Source of the DNA: Aureitalea marina
GTDB taxonomy: Bacteria > Bacteroidota > Bacteroidia > Flavobacteriales > Flavobacteriaceae
Direction of reading: 5' to 3'
NCBI RefSeq assembly: GCF_002943755.1
Contig: NZ_MQUB01000001.1
Span: 2,096,501-2,160,500 of the forward strand
Length of the DNA stretch: 64,000 nt
Below are positions 54,033 to 62,726 of this stretch, one piece after another. How positions within the stretch are numbered: the first letter of the stretch is position 1; the number at the start of each line of letters is the position of its first letter. Under the pieces are notes generated by a model. That model was not told the origin of the DNA, made no database searches, and was given only the letters and a program-made list of their open reading frames with translations. The position numbers and the translations under genes were made by a program.

Positions 54033-54040
54033 CAAAAGTA
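54033..54040 (-). promoter_or_regulatory. -7 box of the act-cox operon
   Basis: TACTTTTG (54040-54033, minus strand) fits TAnnTTTG. TTTG at 54069-54066 is a possible -33 element with a long 25-base spacer. The leader before ATG 53940 would be about 88 bases. Confidence 0.5.
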
Positions 54041-54113
54041 ACGCATAAAGTCGATTTTCGAAATCCAAACAAACTGTTAACAACTAATTTATAACCATTC
54101 TAAATAATAATAT

Positions 54114-54146
54114 TTTGACCGTTGAAGTTATTAAGTGGTACCTTTG
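54114..54146 (+). promoter_or_regulatory. Promoter of the SPOR-domain gene
   Basis: TTTG at 54114-54117 and TACCTTTG at 54139-54146, 21 bases apart, fit the Bacteroidetes consensus closely. Transcription should start near 54151, so the GTG at 54135 cannot be the start codon. Confidence 0.68.
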
Positions 54147-54176
54147 CCTAGAACGGTCGGAATTAGCTTGAATATT

Positions 54177-54557
54177 ATGATGCGTAACACACTGATAGCC
54201 TCTATTTTAGCTTTATTATTAAGCCCTTTTTGTCAGGCCCAACAAGAAAGCTCGGACATTCGACAAGATGAGAAAATACCGGAGCTGCTTGAACTGAAAA
54301 AAACACTCGAAAAAGAGAACAAATTAAGTAACGAATTCACCGTTCAGTTGTTCTATGGGGACCTCAAATCGGCCGAGGAGGTCATGGACGATTACAAGAA
54401 ATTTTACACCACTTGGCCGGCCTCTTTGGAATACGAAACTCCAAACTACAAAGTATGGGTTGGAAGTTTCGGAAATCGACTGGATGCGGATAGGGCATTG
54501 CTCAAGCTCAAGGAGAAATTTCCATCGGCCTTTATACTGCGGCCGAACATTCAATAA
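54177..54557 (+). CDS. Secreted SPOR-domain protein
   Basis: This 126-residue protein has a signal peptide (NTLIASILALLLSPFCQA) and a single SPOR domain filling the C-terminal two thirds (FTVQLFYGDLKSAEEVMDDY through VWVGSFGNRLDADRALLKLK). SPOR domains bind peptidoglycan denuded of side chains, often at division sites; whether this stand-alone version does so is unknown. Start ATG 54177 or 54180 fits the promoter; the frame extends farther upstream but overlaps it. It is followed by a bidirectional terminator shared with infB. Confidence 0.87.
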   Translation: MMRNTLIASILALLLSPFCQAQQESSDIRQDEKIPELLELKKTLEKENKLSNEFTVQLFYGDLKSAEEVMDDYKKFYTTWPASLEYETPNYKVWVGSFGNRLDADRALLKLKEKFPSAFILRPNIQ

Positions 54558-54559
54558 AA

Positions 54560-54585
54560 AAAAGCGACCTCGATGGGTCGCTTTT
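54560..54585. terminator. Bidirectional terminator between the SPOR gene and infB
   Basis: AAAAGCGACC (54560-54569) and GGTCGCTTTT (54576-54585) form a perfect ten-base stem with a six-base loop; T tracts follow on both strands. It serves the convergent SPOR and infB transcripts. Confidence 0.9.
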
Positions 54586-54606
54586 CTTTTTTTATCCATT
54601 CGCTGA

Positions 54607-57297
54607 TTACAGCGTTTTCTTCACGGCAACCTCTTGGAAGGCTTCTACGATATCTCCTTCGCGGATGTCGTTGTAATTCTTGATCTGCAGACCACATTCG
54701 TAGCCTTTGGCCACTTCCTTCACATCGTCCTTGAATCGTTTCAATGAGGATAATTCGCCGGTGTAGACAACCACTCCTTCTCGAATCAAACGGATACCTG
54801 AATTTCGGAAGATCTTTCCGCTGGTTACCATACATCCCGCGATGGTTCCAACCTTGGAGATCTTGAACGTCTCGCGGATCTCCGCCGTTCCTGTAATCTC
54901 CTCCTTCAATTCCGGAGACAGCATACCTTCCATGGCATCTTTCAGATCATTGATCGCATCATAGATGATGGAATAGGTCCGCACATCGATCTCTTCCTTC
55001 TCTGCCAGTTGACGGGCGTTACCCATAGGTCTTACGTTGAACCCGATGATAATGGCATCCGAGGCAGAGGCCAGAAGCACATCACTCTCCGTGATAGCTC
55101 CAACTCCCTTGTGGATGATATTCACTTGAATCTCCTCTGTTGACAGTTTCAGGAAGGAATCTGTAAGGGCCTCCACAGAACCATCCACATCCCCTTTTAG
55201 GATTATGTTCAGTTCTTTGAAATCCCCCAGTGCGATTCGTCGTCCGATCTCGTCCAGGGTAATATGACGTTGTGTTCTAACGGATTGTTCACGCTGCAGT
55301 TGCATACGCTTATTCGCGATAGACTTGGCTTCGCGCTCGTCTTCAAATACGTTGAATTTATCACCTGCCTGAGGTGCTCCATCCAATCCTAGGATTGAGA
55401 CAGGAGTCGATGGCCCGGCTTCCTTCACGTCATTACCGCGCTCGTCGTGCATGGCCTTTACTTTACCACTGTGCTGACCAGCCAGGACATAATCTCCCAC
55501 TCTAAGCGTTCCCGCCTGAACAAGTATGGTACTGACATATCCTCTTCCTTTATCCAGGAAGGCTTCTACAACTGTACCTGATGCTACTTTTTCGGGATTG
55601 GCCTTTAGTTCAAGCAATTCCGCTTCCAATAGGACCTTCTCCAAGAGTTCGTTCACTCCCTGCCCAGTCTTGGCAGAAATATCATGAGATTGGATCTTAC
55701 CTCCCCAATCTTCTACCAGTAAGTTCATATTGGCCAGACCTTCCTTAATCTTATCCGGATTGGCTGTAGGCTTATCGATCTTGTTGATCGCAAATACAAT
55801 GGGCACAGATGCCGCCTGGGCGTGAGAAATGGCTTCTTTGGTCTGAGGCATGATATCATCATCTGCCGCGACCACAATAATAGCCAGGTCTGTTACCTGG
55901 GCCCCTCTGGCACGCATGGCGGTAAACGCTTCGTGACCAGGTGTATCCAGGAATGCGATCTTTTGACCGTCCTCCAGGGTCACACCATAAGCCCCGATAT
56001 GCTGTGTGATGCCTCCGGACTCACCGGCAATCACATTTTCTTCACGTATATAATCCAACAGGGATGTCTTACCGTGGTCTACGTGACCCATGACGGTAAC
56101 GATCGGAGCTCTGTGCTGCAGATCTTCTGGCGCATCCTCCTCTTCCTGGATGGATTCTTCAATATCGGCGGTAACAAATTCTACTTCAAAGCCAAATTCC
56201 TCAGCAACTATAGATAGTGTCTCGGCATCCAGTCTTTGATTCATGGTCACCATCATTCCCAATGACATACAAGCAGAGATCACCTGGGTTACCGGCACGT
56301 TCATCATTGTCGCTACCTCGGAAACGGTAACAAATTCTGTTACTTTAAGTAGTTTACTGTCCGCTTCCAGTTGGGCCAGTTCTTCCTCCGTCTTTTTACG
56401 GTGAACATCCCGCTTCTCCCGGCGATATTTGGCCCCTTTACCTTTATTGGATTTCCCCTGTAGCTTTTCCAGGGTTTCCCGTACTTGTTTCTGTACTTCT
56501 TCGTCGCTAGGCTCCTCTTTCGGAGTTCTGGCGCGGCCTCTTCGCCCTCGGGCATCGCCTCCACCACCGCGTCCACTAGGTGCTTTGCTTATCCTACGTC
56601 TTCGGCCACGTTTCTCTTTGGGATCTTCGGGCTTGGACTCTGGTTTTTTCTTCTTTTCCGGCTTCTTGAATTGAGAAAGATCGATTTTCTTTCCCGTGAA
56701 ATTGGGCCCTTCCAACTTTTGGTAATTGGTCTTGACCTTTTCCGGTCCGCTGGGTGCCTCAGGCTTTTCTTCTGTCTTTTCTTCTACCTTCTCTTCAAGC
56801 TTTTCCTGAGGTGCTTCGGCCTTTTTCTCAGCTTTTACTTCCTCAACAGGCTTCTCTTCCTTCTGAACCTCAACTTCGGGAGCCTTTTCCTCTGCAACCT
56901 CTGGAGCAGCTTTCTCTTCCTTAGCTGGAGCTTCTTTCTCTTTGGTTGGCTCGAGGTCGATGGTTCCAACTTGCTTTGGACCATCCAGCTTAGCTTGGGC
57001 ACGGATCACCTCTGCAGGTTCAGATTTTTGCTTCTCCTCCATCTCCTTCTCCCGAGCGATCCTCAGCTCCTCCTTCTCCTTGCGTTTCTCTTCACCTACC
57101 TCCTTGGAAGCTACTTTCTTGCTCTTGTCCGTTTGAAATTCGTCAAAGAGCGCCTCGTATTCCTCGGCAGAGATTTTGGTTGTTGGTCGAGCCTCGATCT
57201 CGTAGCCCTTGGAACTTAAAAAGTCCACGGCTCTATCCAGGGAAATATTGAATTCCCTTAAGACCTTACTCAACCTCTGTGTTTTAACTTCGGCCAT
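54607..57297 (-). CDS. infB: Translation initiation factor IF-2
   Basis: IF-2 (896 aa) brings initiator tRNA to the 30S subunit. After a short N-terminal helix domain ([21 protein letters not shown]) comes a long Lys/Glu/Pro-rich low-complexity linker (about 60-300) and then the IF2_N and G domains ([15 protein letters not shown] at about 400, [13 protein letters not shown]) and C-terminal domains ending VKKTL. Length is normal for Bacteroidota. It is the last gene of the rimP-nusA-infB operon, 55 bases after nusA. Confidence 0.97.
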   Translation of the reverse strand: MAEVKTQRLSKVLREFNISLDRAVDFLSSKGYEIEARPTTKISAEEYEALFDEFQTDKSKKVASKEVGEEKRKEKEELRIAREKEMEEKQKSEPAEVIRAQAKLDGPKQVGTIDLEPTKEKEAPAKEEKAAPEVAEEKAPEVEVQKEEKPVEEVKAEKKAEAPQEKLEEKVEEKTEEKPEAPSGPEKVKTNYQKLEGPNFTGKKIDLSQFKKPEKKKKPESKPEDPKEKRGRRRRISKAPSGRGGGGDARGRRGRARTPKEEPSDEEVQKQVRETLEKLQGKSNKGKGAKYRREKRDVHRKKTEEELAQLEADSKLLKVTEFVTVSEVATMMNVPVTQVISACMSLGMMVTMNQRLDAETLSIVAEEFGFEVEFVTADIEESIQEEEDAPEDLQHRAPIVTVMGHVDHGKTSLLDYIREENVIAGESGGITQHIGAYGVTLEDGQKIAFLDTPGHEAFTAMRARGAQVTDLAIIVVAADDDIMPQTKEAISHAQAASVPIVFAINKIDKPTANPDKIKEGLANMNLLVEDWGGKIQSHDISAKTGQGVNELLEKVLLEAELLELKANPEKVASGTVVEAFLDKGRGYVSTILVQAGTLRVGDYVLAGQHSGKVKAMHDERGNDVKEAGPSTPVSILGLDGAPQAGDKFNVFEDEREAKSIANKRMQLQREQSVRTQRHITLDEIGRRIALGDFKELNIILKGDVDGSVEALTDSFLKLSTEEIQVNIIHKGVGAITESDVLLASASDAIIIGFNVRPMGNARQLAEKEEIDVRTYSIIYDAINDLKDAMEGMLSPELKEEITGTAEIRETFKISKVGTIAGCMVTSGKIFRNSGIRLIREGVVVYTGELSSLKRFKDDVKEVAKGYECGLQIKNYNDIREGDIVEAFQEVAVKKTL

Positions 57298-57352
57298 ATA
57301 TTGCTAAACTGCTATTCGCTTAAAACGATTGTAAAAGTAGCTAAACTTTCGG

Positions 57353-58585
57353 CTACTCTTCAAATTCTTCTTTTAATATGTTGATCACCTCCTGTATGGT
57401 TTCTTCCTCCAGGTCGGTTCTGCTGACCAGATCTTTCAGGTCCTGCTCCAATACACTCTTCGCAGTATCCAGACCGATCTTTCTAAACTCGTCAATGATC
57501 CATTGATCGATCTCATCCGAGAATTCGGTCAGCTCTACATCTTCCTCGGCACCTTCTCTCAGCACATCGATCTCATAGCCAGTCAATTGACCAGCCAATC
57601 GGATGTTGTGACCGCCACGGCCAATTGCCTTGGACACCTCTTCAGGCTTCAAGATCACCTCGGCCCGCTTGTTCTCTTCATCGATGGCGATAGAGGTAAC
57701 ACGTGCAGGGCTCAATGCTCTTGTGATGAACAAATTCAGGTTATTGGTGAAGTTGATCACATCGATATTCTCGTTGCCCAATTCCCGAACGATACCGTGA
57801 ATACGTGACCCCTTCATACCCACACAGGCACCAACGGGATCGATACGGTCGTCATATGAATCCACGGCCACTTTAGCCTTCTCCCCAGGAATACGAACCA
57901 CTTTCTTTACCGTGATCAATCCATCGAAAACCTCTGGGATCTCTTGTTCGAACAATTTTTCCAGGAACATAGGATGTGCCCGAGACATAATAATTGCCGG
58001 CTTGTTACCTTTCAATTCCACACTCTCAATGATTCCGCGAACGTTATCTCCCTTGCGGAAGAAATCCGATGGAATCTGGCGATCCTTGGGCATGATCAGT
58101 TCGTTGCCTTCATCGTCCAGCAAGATTACTGCTCGGTGACGGATGTGATGAACCTCAGCCGTATAGATCTCGCCTTCCAGCTCCTTGAACTGCTTATAGA
58201 TATTGGTATTGTCGTGCTCATGGATCTTGGCGATCAGGTTTTGACGCAAGGCCAGGATGGAACGCCTTCCTAAGTCAATCAGCTTTACCTCCTCGGAAAC
58301 ATCCTCGCCAATTTCAAAATCTTCCTCGATCTTTTGGGCTTCCGTGAGGGAGATTTCCTCATTAGGGTCCTCAACATCCCCATCTGCCACAACGATCCTG
58401 TTTCTCCAGATCTCCAAATCCCCCTTATCCGGGTTGATGATGATGTCAAAGTTTTCGTCACTACCGAACTTCTTCTTCAGAGCATTTCTAAACACATCTT
58501 CCAGGATAGCCATCAGGGTAACCCGGTCGATCAGTTTATCGTCCTTGAATTCAGAAAACGAGTCAATTAACGCTAAATTTTCCAT
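57353..58585 (-). CDS. nusA: Transcription termination/antitermination protein NusA
   Basis: NusA (410 aa) modulates pausing and termination. The N-terminal RNA polymerase-binding domain (LIDSFSEFKDDKLIDRVTLM onward), an S1 domain (EIYTAEVHHIRHRAVILLDD), and KH domains (GACVGMKGSRIHGIVRELGN and GRGGHNIRLAGQLTGYEIDV) are all present. There is no C-terminal acidic-repeat extension as in E. coli; the protein is of the short Bacteroidota form. It follows rimP after nine bases. In other bacteria nusA represses its own operon by increasing termination in the leader; here the leader hairpin is a candidate target. Confidence 0.96.
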   Translation of the reverse strand: MENLALIDSFSEFKDDKLIDRVTLMAILEDVFRNALKKKFGSDENFDIIINPDKGDLEIWRNRIVVADGDVEDPNEEISLTEAQKIEEDFEIGEDVSEEVKLIDLGRRSILALRQNLIAKIHEHDNTNIYKQFKELEGEIYTAEVHHIRHRAVILLDDEGNELIMPKDRQIPSDFFRKGDNVRGIIESVELKGNKPAIIMSRAHPMFLEKLFEQEIPEVFDGLITVKKVVRIPGEKAKVAVDSYDDRIDPVGACVGMKGSRIHGIVRELGNENIDVINFTNNLNLFITRALSPARVTSIAIDEENKRAEVILKPEEVSKAIGRGGHNIRLAGQLTGYEIDVLREGAEEDVELTEFSDEIDQWIIDEFRKIGLDTAKSVLEQDLKDLVSRTDLEEETIQEVINILKEEFEE

Positions 58586-58594
58586 GTCATCTAC

Positions 58595-59053
58595 TTAAAA
58601 TGTTATCATCACTTTTGCTTCTTGTATATCATCGTAGGCCAATTGGGCCTGCTTCTCTACGGTCACTTTACCCTTGCCAATCGGTTTGGGCTCCCTGACC
58701 TTCCAGGTCAGGATAATTTCATTGTCATCCGCCTTCTCTAGCTTTCCTTCAATAGTCTGGTCGTTGGACCTGACCTTCAGTTTTCTACCGATATTCTTTT
58801 GATACTGTCTGGCCATGGTTAAGGGTTCGCTCACCCCGGCAGATAAAACCTCCAAGGAAAAGTCTTCGGACTCCCTGTCCAGGTTGTGCTCTATGGCACG
58901 GCTGATTTCGATACAATCCTGAACTTTTACACCTTTATCGCCATCGATGATCACCCGGATCTGATTGGCTTCGCTTACCTCCATATTGATCAAGAAGAGA
59001 TCGGGACGATCCTCTAAGGCGCTGTCTAAAAGTTGCTGAACTTGCTTTTTCAT
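58595..59053 (-). CDS. rimP: Ribosome maturation factor RimP
   Basis: RimP (152 aa) assists assembly of the 30S subunit. The first domain includes VIIDGDKGVKVQDCIEISRA (with a conserved D-x-D at the start) and DFSLEVLSAGVSEPLTMARQ (SPG-like loop as SAG), followed by the C-terminal Sm-like domain with KLKVRSNDQTIEGKLEKADD. Length and order before nusA are standard. It is the first gene of the operon, starting 13 bases after the end of the leader hairpin T tract. Confidence 0.95.
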   Translation of the reverse strand: MKKQVQQLLDSALEDRPDLFLINMEVSEANQIRVIIDGDKGVKVQDCIEISRAIEHNLDRESEDFSLEVLSAGVSEPLTMARQYQKNIGRKLKVRSNDQTIEGKLEKADDNEIILTWKVREPKPIGKGKVTVEKQAQLAYDDIQEAKVMITF

Positions 59054-59065
59054 GAATTATGGCTA

Positions 59066-59092
59066 TAAAAAGAGGGGACTTTCCGTCCCCTC
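59066..59092 (-). promoter_or_regulatory. Terminator-like hairpin in the rimP-nusA-infB leader
   Basis: On the minus strand, GAGGGGAC (59092-59085) pairs with GTCCCCTC (59079-59072) around a five-base loop and is followed at once by five Ts (59071-59067). It lies between the promoter and the rimP start codon, with no upstream gene on this strand to terminate. The structure would let the operon be controlled by early termination, perhaps by NusA itself. On the plus strand there is no T tract. Confidence 0.65.
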
Positions 59093-59118
59093 AGCTGTGT
59101 TGGCCAATGATTTCGGTG

Positions 59119-59148
59119 CAAATATACGCTTTTTTTCAGTATCCCAAA
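59119..59148 (-). promoter_or_regulatory. Promoter of rimP-nusA-infB
   Basis: TTTG (59148-59145) and TATATTTG (59126-59119) are separated by 18 bases on the minus strand, close to the Bacteroidetes consensus. Transcription should begin near 59113, giving a leader of about 60 bases that holds the hairpin. Confidence 0.72.
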
Positions 59149-59208
59149 AACCAATTATCCCTACAATTTTTGTATCTTATTCAATGCTACACATCTAACA
59201 TCCCCATC

Positions 59209-60030
59209 ATGAAACGCATTCTAGTTCCAACGGATTTTTCTGAAACAGCCCATAATGCCATGCAAGTGGCTGCGCAACTCGCTCGTCGATACGATGGGGA
59301 GATCATAATGCTTCACTGCCTGGAGATTCCCCTGCACTTGAGTACCGCCAGGGAAACCGGCAGTTTGCCCGATGGGCTCTTCTTTATTAAACTGGCCGAA
59401 AAGCGTTGTTCAGAGATCTTGGAGCAACCCTTTTTAAAGGATGTGGTGGTCCACCAGGTCATTGGACACGATGAGATTTTCAGGGATGCGGAATTGATCA
59501 CCCAAAAACAGAATATTGATGCCATTGTGATCGGGTCTCATGGAGCCAGTGGATTCCAGGAGATGTTCATTGGAAGTAATACAGAAAAGATTGTCCGCAC
59601 AGCCGCAGTTCCAGTTCTGGTAATCAAAGGGCATCATCAAGATTTTGAAATCAAAGATTTCGTCTTTGCCACCGACTTTACTGAAGAAGGAAAATCGGCC
59701 TATAAACAAGCCAGGAACTTTCTAACGGATACAGATGCCCGGATTCACATGCTGTTTGTGAACACACCAGGAGATTTCAGGACAAACCAGGAGATCAAAG
59801 AGCAAATGAGCCAATTCATTGAAGGTATACAAGACACTAATTACACCTTGAACATCTACAACGATCAAACGGTAGAGAAAGGGATTTTAAACTTCTCCAA
59901 TGAGATCGGCGCTCAGCTGATTGGAATGGGAACCCATGGCCGGAAAGGACTAGCGCATTTCTTTAACGGCAGCATCAGCGAGGATTTGGTGAATCATGCC
60001 CAACTGCCTGTTATGACCTTCAGGATCTGA
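59209..60030 (+). CDS. Universal stress protein with two tandem Usp domains
   Basis: This 273-residue cytosolic protein begins MKRILVPTDFSETAHNAMQV (Usp domain 1), with an ATP-binding-type GSHGASGFQEMFIGS at about residues 115-130. The second domain starts around DFVFATDFTEEGKSAYKQAR and ends with GTHGRKGLAHFFNGSISEDL. The start at ATG 59209 is chosen because the family begins right there; the frame is open 150 bases further upstream across the rimP leader region. Tandem Usp proteins are common in flavobacteria. The trigger is unknown. Confidence 0.92.
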   Translation: MKRILVPTDFSETAHNAMQVAAQLARRYDGEIIMLHCLEIPLHLSTARETGSLPDGLFFIKLAEKRCSEILEQPFLKDVVVHQVIGHDEIFRDAELITQKQNIDAIVIGSHGASGFQEMFIGSNTEKIVRTAAVPVLVIKGHHQDFEIKDFVFATDFTEEGKSAYKQARNFLTDTDARIHMLFVNTPGDFRTNQEIKEQMSQFIEGIQDTNYTLNIYNDQTVEKGILNFSNEIGAQLIGMGTHGRKGLAHFFNGSISEDLVNHAQLPVMTFRI

Positions 60031-60035
60031 TTAAG

Positions 60036-60914
60036 CTACTTTAAAAACGTTTCCCCAGCATTCGGGTTGTAGGTATAGCGGAAGGTATACGTTCTATCCT
60101 GATCTATTTCTGGATCCGGATTTTCTGGAGAGTTCAAATAGTAGCTAAGGACCTCCATCTTGGCAAAATGACCATCCCGTGTACGAAAAACCAATGTTCT
60201 GCCTGAAATTGGAGCAATGATCTGGTCATTATTCTCTAACTGATACCATCCCAATTCGGGCGCATCGGGAATAGCCCATTGCCCTGGAGCATCCTGCAGA
60301 AATGAGAGCCCATCAGCGTTTAAGACCTGGTCATAAGGAAGTTCCACAACCAACCCACCAACATCGGCATTACGAACCGGCTCGCCTATTACGCCAACTT
60401 CATCCCCACCATTTACGGCTATTGTCGCCCCTCTGAAAGCCACATCCCATTCTTGAGTATTTCCGGTACTAAAGCCTCCTATGAGATCAAATCTTCTAAA
60501 CGGACCATCGTCCGGAACGTTTTCTGAGCCAATAGCCCGCAAATTGACAATGGTATCCCGAAACAGTTCCATGAGCACACGAATATCAGATCTGTAGATC
60601 TCCTCATTTAATCGAAAGACCTTTACCGTGCTGTTACCACTAGGAATAACCCGGTTAACCAATACTGACATCAGTGTATCATTTACTATGGTAAAGTTGG
60701 CCTGCACATCAGAAATCGTTACCCTTATGCCGACCTGAACTTCAGGGAACCCCACACCTAAAATATCAAATGCAGAATCGTACCTGACCTTGGATGAAGG
60801 GATATCGGTCACAGTAAATTCTGGCACGGTCACCTCTCGTAACTCAGGATCTTTGCTACATCCAATGATGAGGCTGAAAAAAATGAGCAGGAAGAAAAGA
60901 TTGGGTCTTTGCAT
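60036..60914 (-). CDS. Lipoprotein with TIG-like and HmuY-like regions
   Basis: This 292-residue protein has a lipoprotein signal (NLFFLLIFFSLIIGC, lipidated Cys at about 19). Residues about 40-115 look like an IPT/TIG beta-sandwich (SSKVRYDSAFDILGVGFPEV, MSVLVNRVIPSGNSTVKV). The C-terminal half resembles HmuY-family proteins: FDLIGGFSTGNTQEWDVAFR, SGRTLVFRTRDGHFAKMEVL and YTFRYTYNPN. HmuY of Porphyromonas is a heme-binding lipoprotein beside a TonB receptor, but no receptor gene is next to this one, so heme binding is not supported here. It converges with the stress protein gene, five bases apart. Confidence 0.7.
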   Translation of the reverse strand: MQRPNLFFLLIFFSLIIGCSKDPELREVTVPEFTVTDIPSSKVRYDSAFDILGVGFPEVQVGIRVTISDVQANFTIVNDTLMSVLVNRVIPSGNSTVKVFRLNEEIYRSDIRVLMELFRDTIVNLRAIGSENVPDDGPFRRFDLIGGFSTGNTQEWDVAFRGATIAVNGGDEVGVIGEPVRNADVGGLVVELPYDQVLNADGLSFLQDAPGQWAIPDAPELGWYQLENNDQIIAPISGRTLVFRTRDGHFAKMEVLSYYLNSPENPDPEIDQDRTYTFRYTYNPNAGETFLK

Positions 60915-61050
60915 AGCGCTGGGGAAATTACGGATTATTGGCCGATTGGTGAATATAGGTTAGCTACAAATAAGCAATCTCCATTACATCAGACTATCGC
61001 ATTATCACTAAAAAGAAACGTCAATGATCTCTTTAATATTTGAGGATTCG

Positions 61051-61058
61051 TAATTTTG
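61051..61058 (+). promoter_or_regulatory. -7 box of the ferritin gene
   Basis: TAATTTTG fits TAnnTTTG and ends 23 bases before ATG 61082. A TTTG at 61039-61042 is too close to be its -33 element, so the promoter may be activator-dependent. Confidence 0.4.
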
Positions 61059-61081
61059 AATGGAGATTAAAAACAACACAG

Positions 61082-61591
61082 ATGAATTCTACAATTGAAC
61101 AACTTCTGAACGATCAGATTAAATACGAAGCCCAGGCTTCTATGCAATATATGGCTATGGCCTCTTGGGCCGATGCCAAAGGATACAGCGGAGTATCCAA
61201 TTTCTTTTACGCACAATCCGAAGAGGAACGAATGCATATGACCAAACTGGTCAAGTTTGTCAACGAAAGAGGAGGAAATGTGATCATCCCTTCATTGGAT
61301 CAACCTGAAGCGGACTTCGGAGGACTACTGGCCCTATTCGAAAAATTCTTAAGCAGCGAGATCTTTGTGACAGAAAAGATCAACCACATCATTTACGAGT
61401 GCTTGCAAAAGAAGGACTATAATGTCCACAACTTCATGCAGTGGTATGTGACGGAGCAGCTGGAAGAAGAAGCTACAGCCCGGACACTGCTAGATAAGCT
61501 GAACATTATTGGTGACAACACTTCAGGATATTACCTTTTTGATCGGGACATTGAAATACTGGCAGCCGAAGGAGGCGACACAGAAGAATAA
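61082..61591 (+). CDS. Ferritin
   Basis: This 169-residue non-heme ferritin (FtnA type) stores iron as a 24-mer. The four-helix bundle has ferroxidase residues in LNDQIKYEAQASMQYMAMAS (Glu near 17), EEERMHM (Glu and His near 50-53) and EQLEEEATARTLLDKL. The start MNSTIEQLLNDQ matches the family; the frame reaches back to 61040 through the -7 box. It stands alone between a promoter and a hairpin terminator. Confidence 0.95.
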   Translation: MNSTIEQLLNDQIKYEAQASMQYMAMASWADAKGYSGVSNFFYAQSEEERMHMTKLVKFVNERGGNVIIPSLDQPEADFGGLLALFEKFLSSEIFVTEKINHIIYECLQKKDYNVHNFMQWYVTEQLEEEATARTLLDKLNIIGDNTSGYYLFDRDIEILAAEGGDTEE

Positions 61592-61595
61592 AATA

Positions 61596-61620
61596 AAAGC
61601 CGAACGAAACGTTCGGCTTT
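61596..61620. terminator. Terminator between ferritin and the convergent lipoprotein gene
   Basis: AAAGCCGAACG (61596-61606) and CGTTCGGCTTT (61610-61620) pair around a three-base loop, with an AT-rich flank on each side. It can serve both convergent genes. Confidence 0.88.
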
Positions 61621-61652
61621 ATTATTGGTAGCAACTATACGTTGACTTCTAT

Positions 61653-62468
61653 TTACTCTTTGAGCATGACTGTCCGGGTAACACTATTGAATGGCCCCGG
61701 AATCATATTCCCATCGGCGTCGATAAGTTCGAGGGAAATTGTCACCTCTCCTAATGGCAATCCACTCATCACATGAGGAGCCCATTCAGAAATAATAAAT
61801 TCCGTCCCGTTTATAGTCGCCTTTACTTTGTTACCATCCTCGGATAAAGTGGTATTCAGTACAAAGAAATCAAGCAGGACATTCTCAACATCCTTACCTG
61901 CGTACTCACCCTTCGGTCTGCTGTAGATCAATGTGGGGGCTTCCATATCAAGACCATTAGCATCCTGTGGATTGTCGCCAACCTCCAGTTTTCGAACCAC
62001 AACCGAGTTTTCGTTCTTTACAGATTCATGGTAGGATCTGCTAAGGAAAGCCACTAAGTGATGCACCCCATCGGGTACTTCCTTGCTAAAAGCGGGCTCG
62101 TAATGCGCAGAATAGGGTTGATTATTAAGGATGAAATGTATGTGTTGCCCTTTACCAGAATTAGCAAGACGCTCAGCATTTGGTCCTGATGTTTGAGCTC
62201 CCAACTCGTAATTCTCAACTTGGAATTCAAAATCGATCGCCCCAGCGGCCACGATAGCCTCCCCTGACGGATTGTTTAACATCAGTGCAGCATCTTCGTA
62301 GGCCGGAGAGCCCTCCAGCTTAACCAAAGTTAGTTCAGGTTGAGTCTCTTCGACTACCTCCTGTTCTACTTCTACTTCTTGTTCTTCAGTGTTTTCCTTG
62401 GTTTGTTTACACCCAACCGCTACAAGCGCAAGAATGAGTAAAACCAGGATAGATTTTGGTGCTTTCAT
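61653..62468 (-). CDS. Lipoprotein of unknown function
   Basis: This 271-residue protein starts at ATG 62468 (MKAPKSILVLLILALVAVGC, a strong lipobox; an in-frame extension to 62513 would bury it). An acidic Glu/Val/Thr linker follows, then a beta-rich body with FQVENYELGAQTSGPNAERL and GQHIHFILNNQPYSAHY and a later LPLGEVTISLELIDADGNMI. The His-containing GQHIHF segment is reminiscent of DUF4399-type domains, but the match is too vague to assign. It is monocistronic between the ferritin terminator and a 258-base gap. Confidence 0.72.
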   Translation of the reverse strand: MKAPKSILVLLILALVAVGCKQTKENTEEQEVEVEQEVVEETQPELTLVKLEGSPAYEDAALMLNNPSGEAIVAAGAIDFEFQVENYELGAQTSGPNAERLANSGKGQHIHFILNNQPYSAHYEPAFSKEVPDGVHHLVAFLSRSYHESVKNENSVVVRKLEVGDNPQDANGLDMEAPTLIYSRPKGEYAGKDVENVLLDFFVLNTTLSEDGNKVKATINGTEFIISEWAPHVMSGLPLGEVTISLELIDADGNMIPGPFNSVTRTVMLKE

Positions 62469-62630
62469 GGTGATGGTCTTTTGTTTTTTATAAGGAACCT
62501 TAAAATTACGCATTTTCGTGCTATGCGTTCAAGGAAATATGGATATCTACCTAGGGGCACCATTCCCCTCCCGGGACAAGCTATCTTTTTCAATCATGCG
62601 GCCCAAATGAAATAAGGAGAGGCATGGATG

Positions 62631-62662
62631 ATTCTTGAAACGTGATCTCTTGATTCAAGAAT
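62631..62662. repeat. Nine-base inverted repeat in the gap between two minus-strand genes
   Basis: ATTCTTGAA (62631-62639) and TTCAAGAAT (62654-62662) are exact complements around a 14-base centre. No T tract follows on either strand, so it is not a standard terminator; a weak transcription end for the serine hydrolase gene or a binding site are alternatives. Confidence 0.35.
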
Positions 62663-62726
62663 TTGGCATGGCTAATTCTCTATAAGTCACATCCCTCGCT
62701 TAACGGCAAACCATAGGCCCATTCAC

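Noticed and set aside
54135-54176. GTG 54135 as the start of the SPOR gene.
   Set aside because: It lies before the -7 box, so it would not be in the transcript; ATG 54177/54180 begins a normal signal peptide.
56485-57219. Plus-strand frame of 244 codons opposite infB.
   Set aside because: It is the complement of the Lys/Glu-rich linker of IF-2, which gives a Leu/Phe-rich artefact with no start signal.
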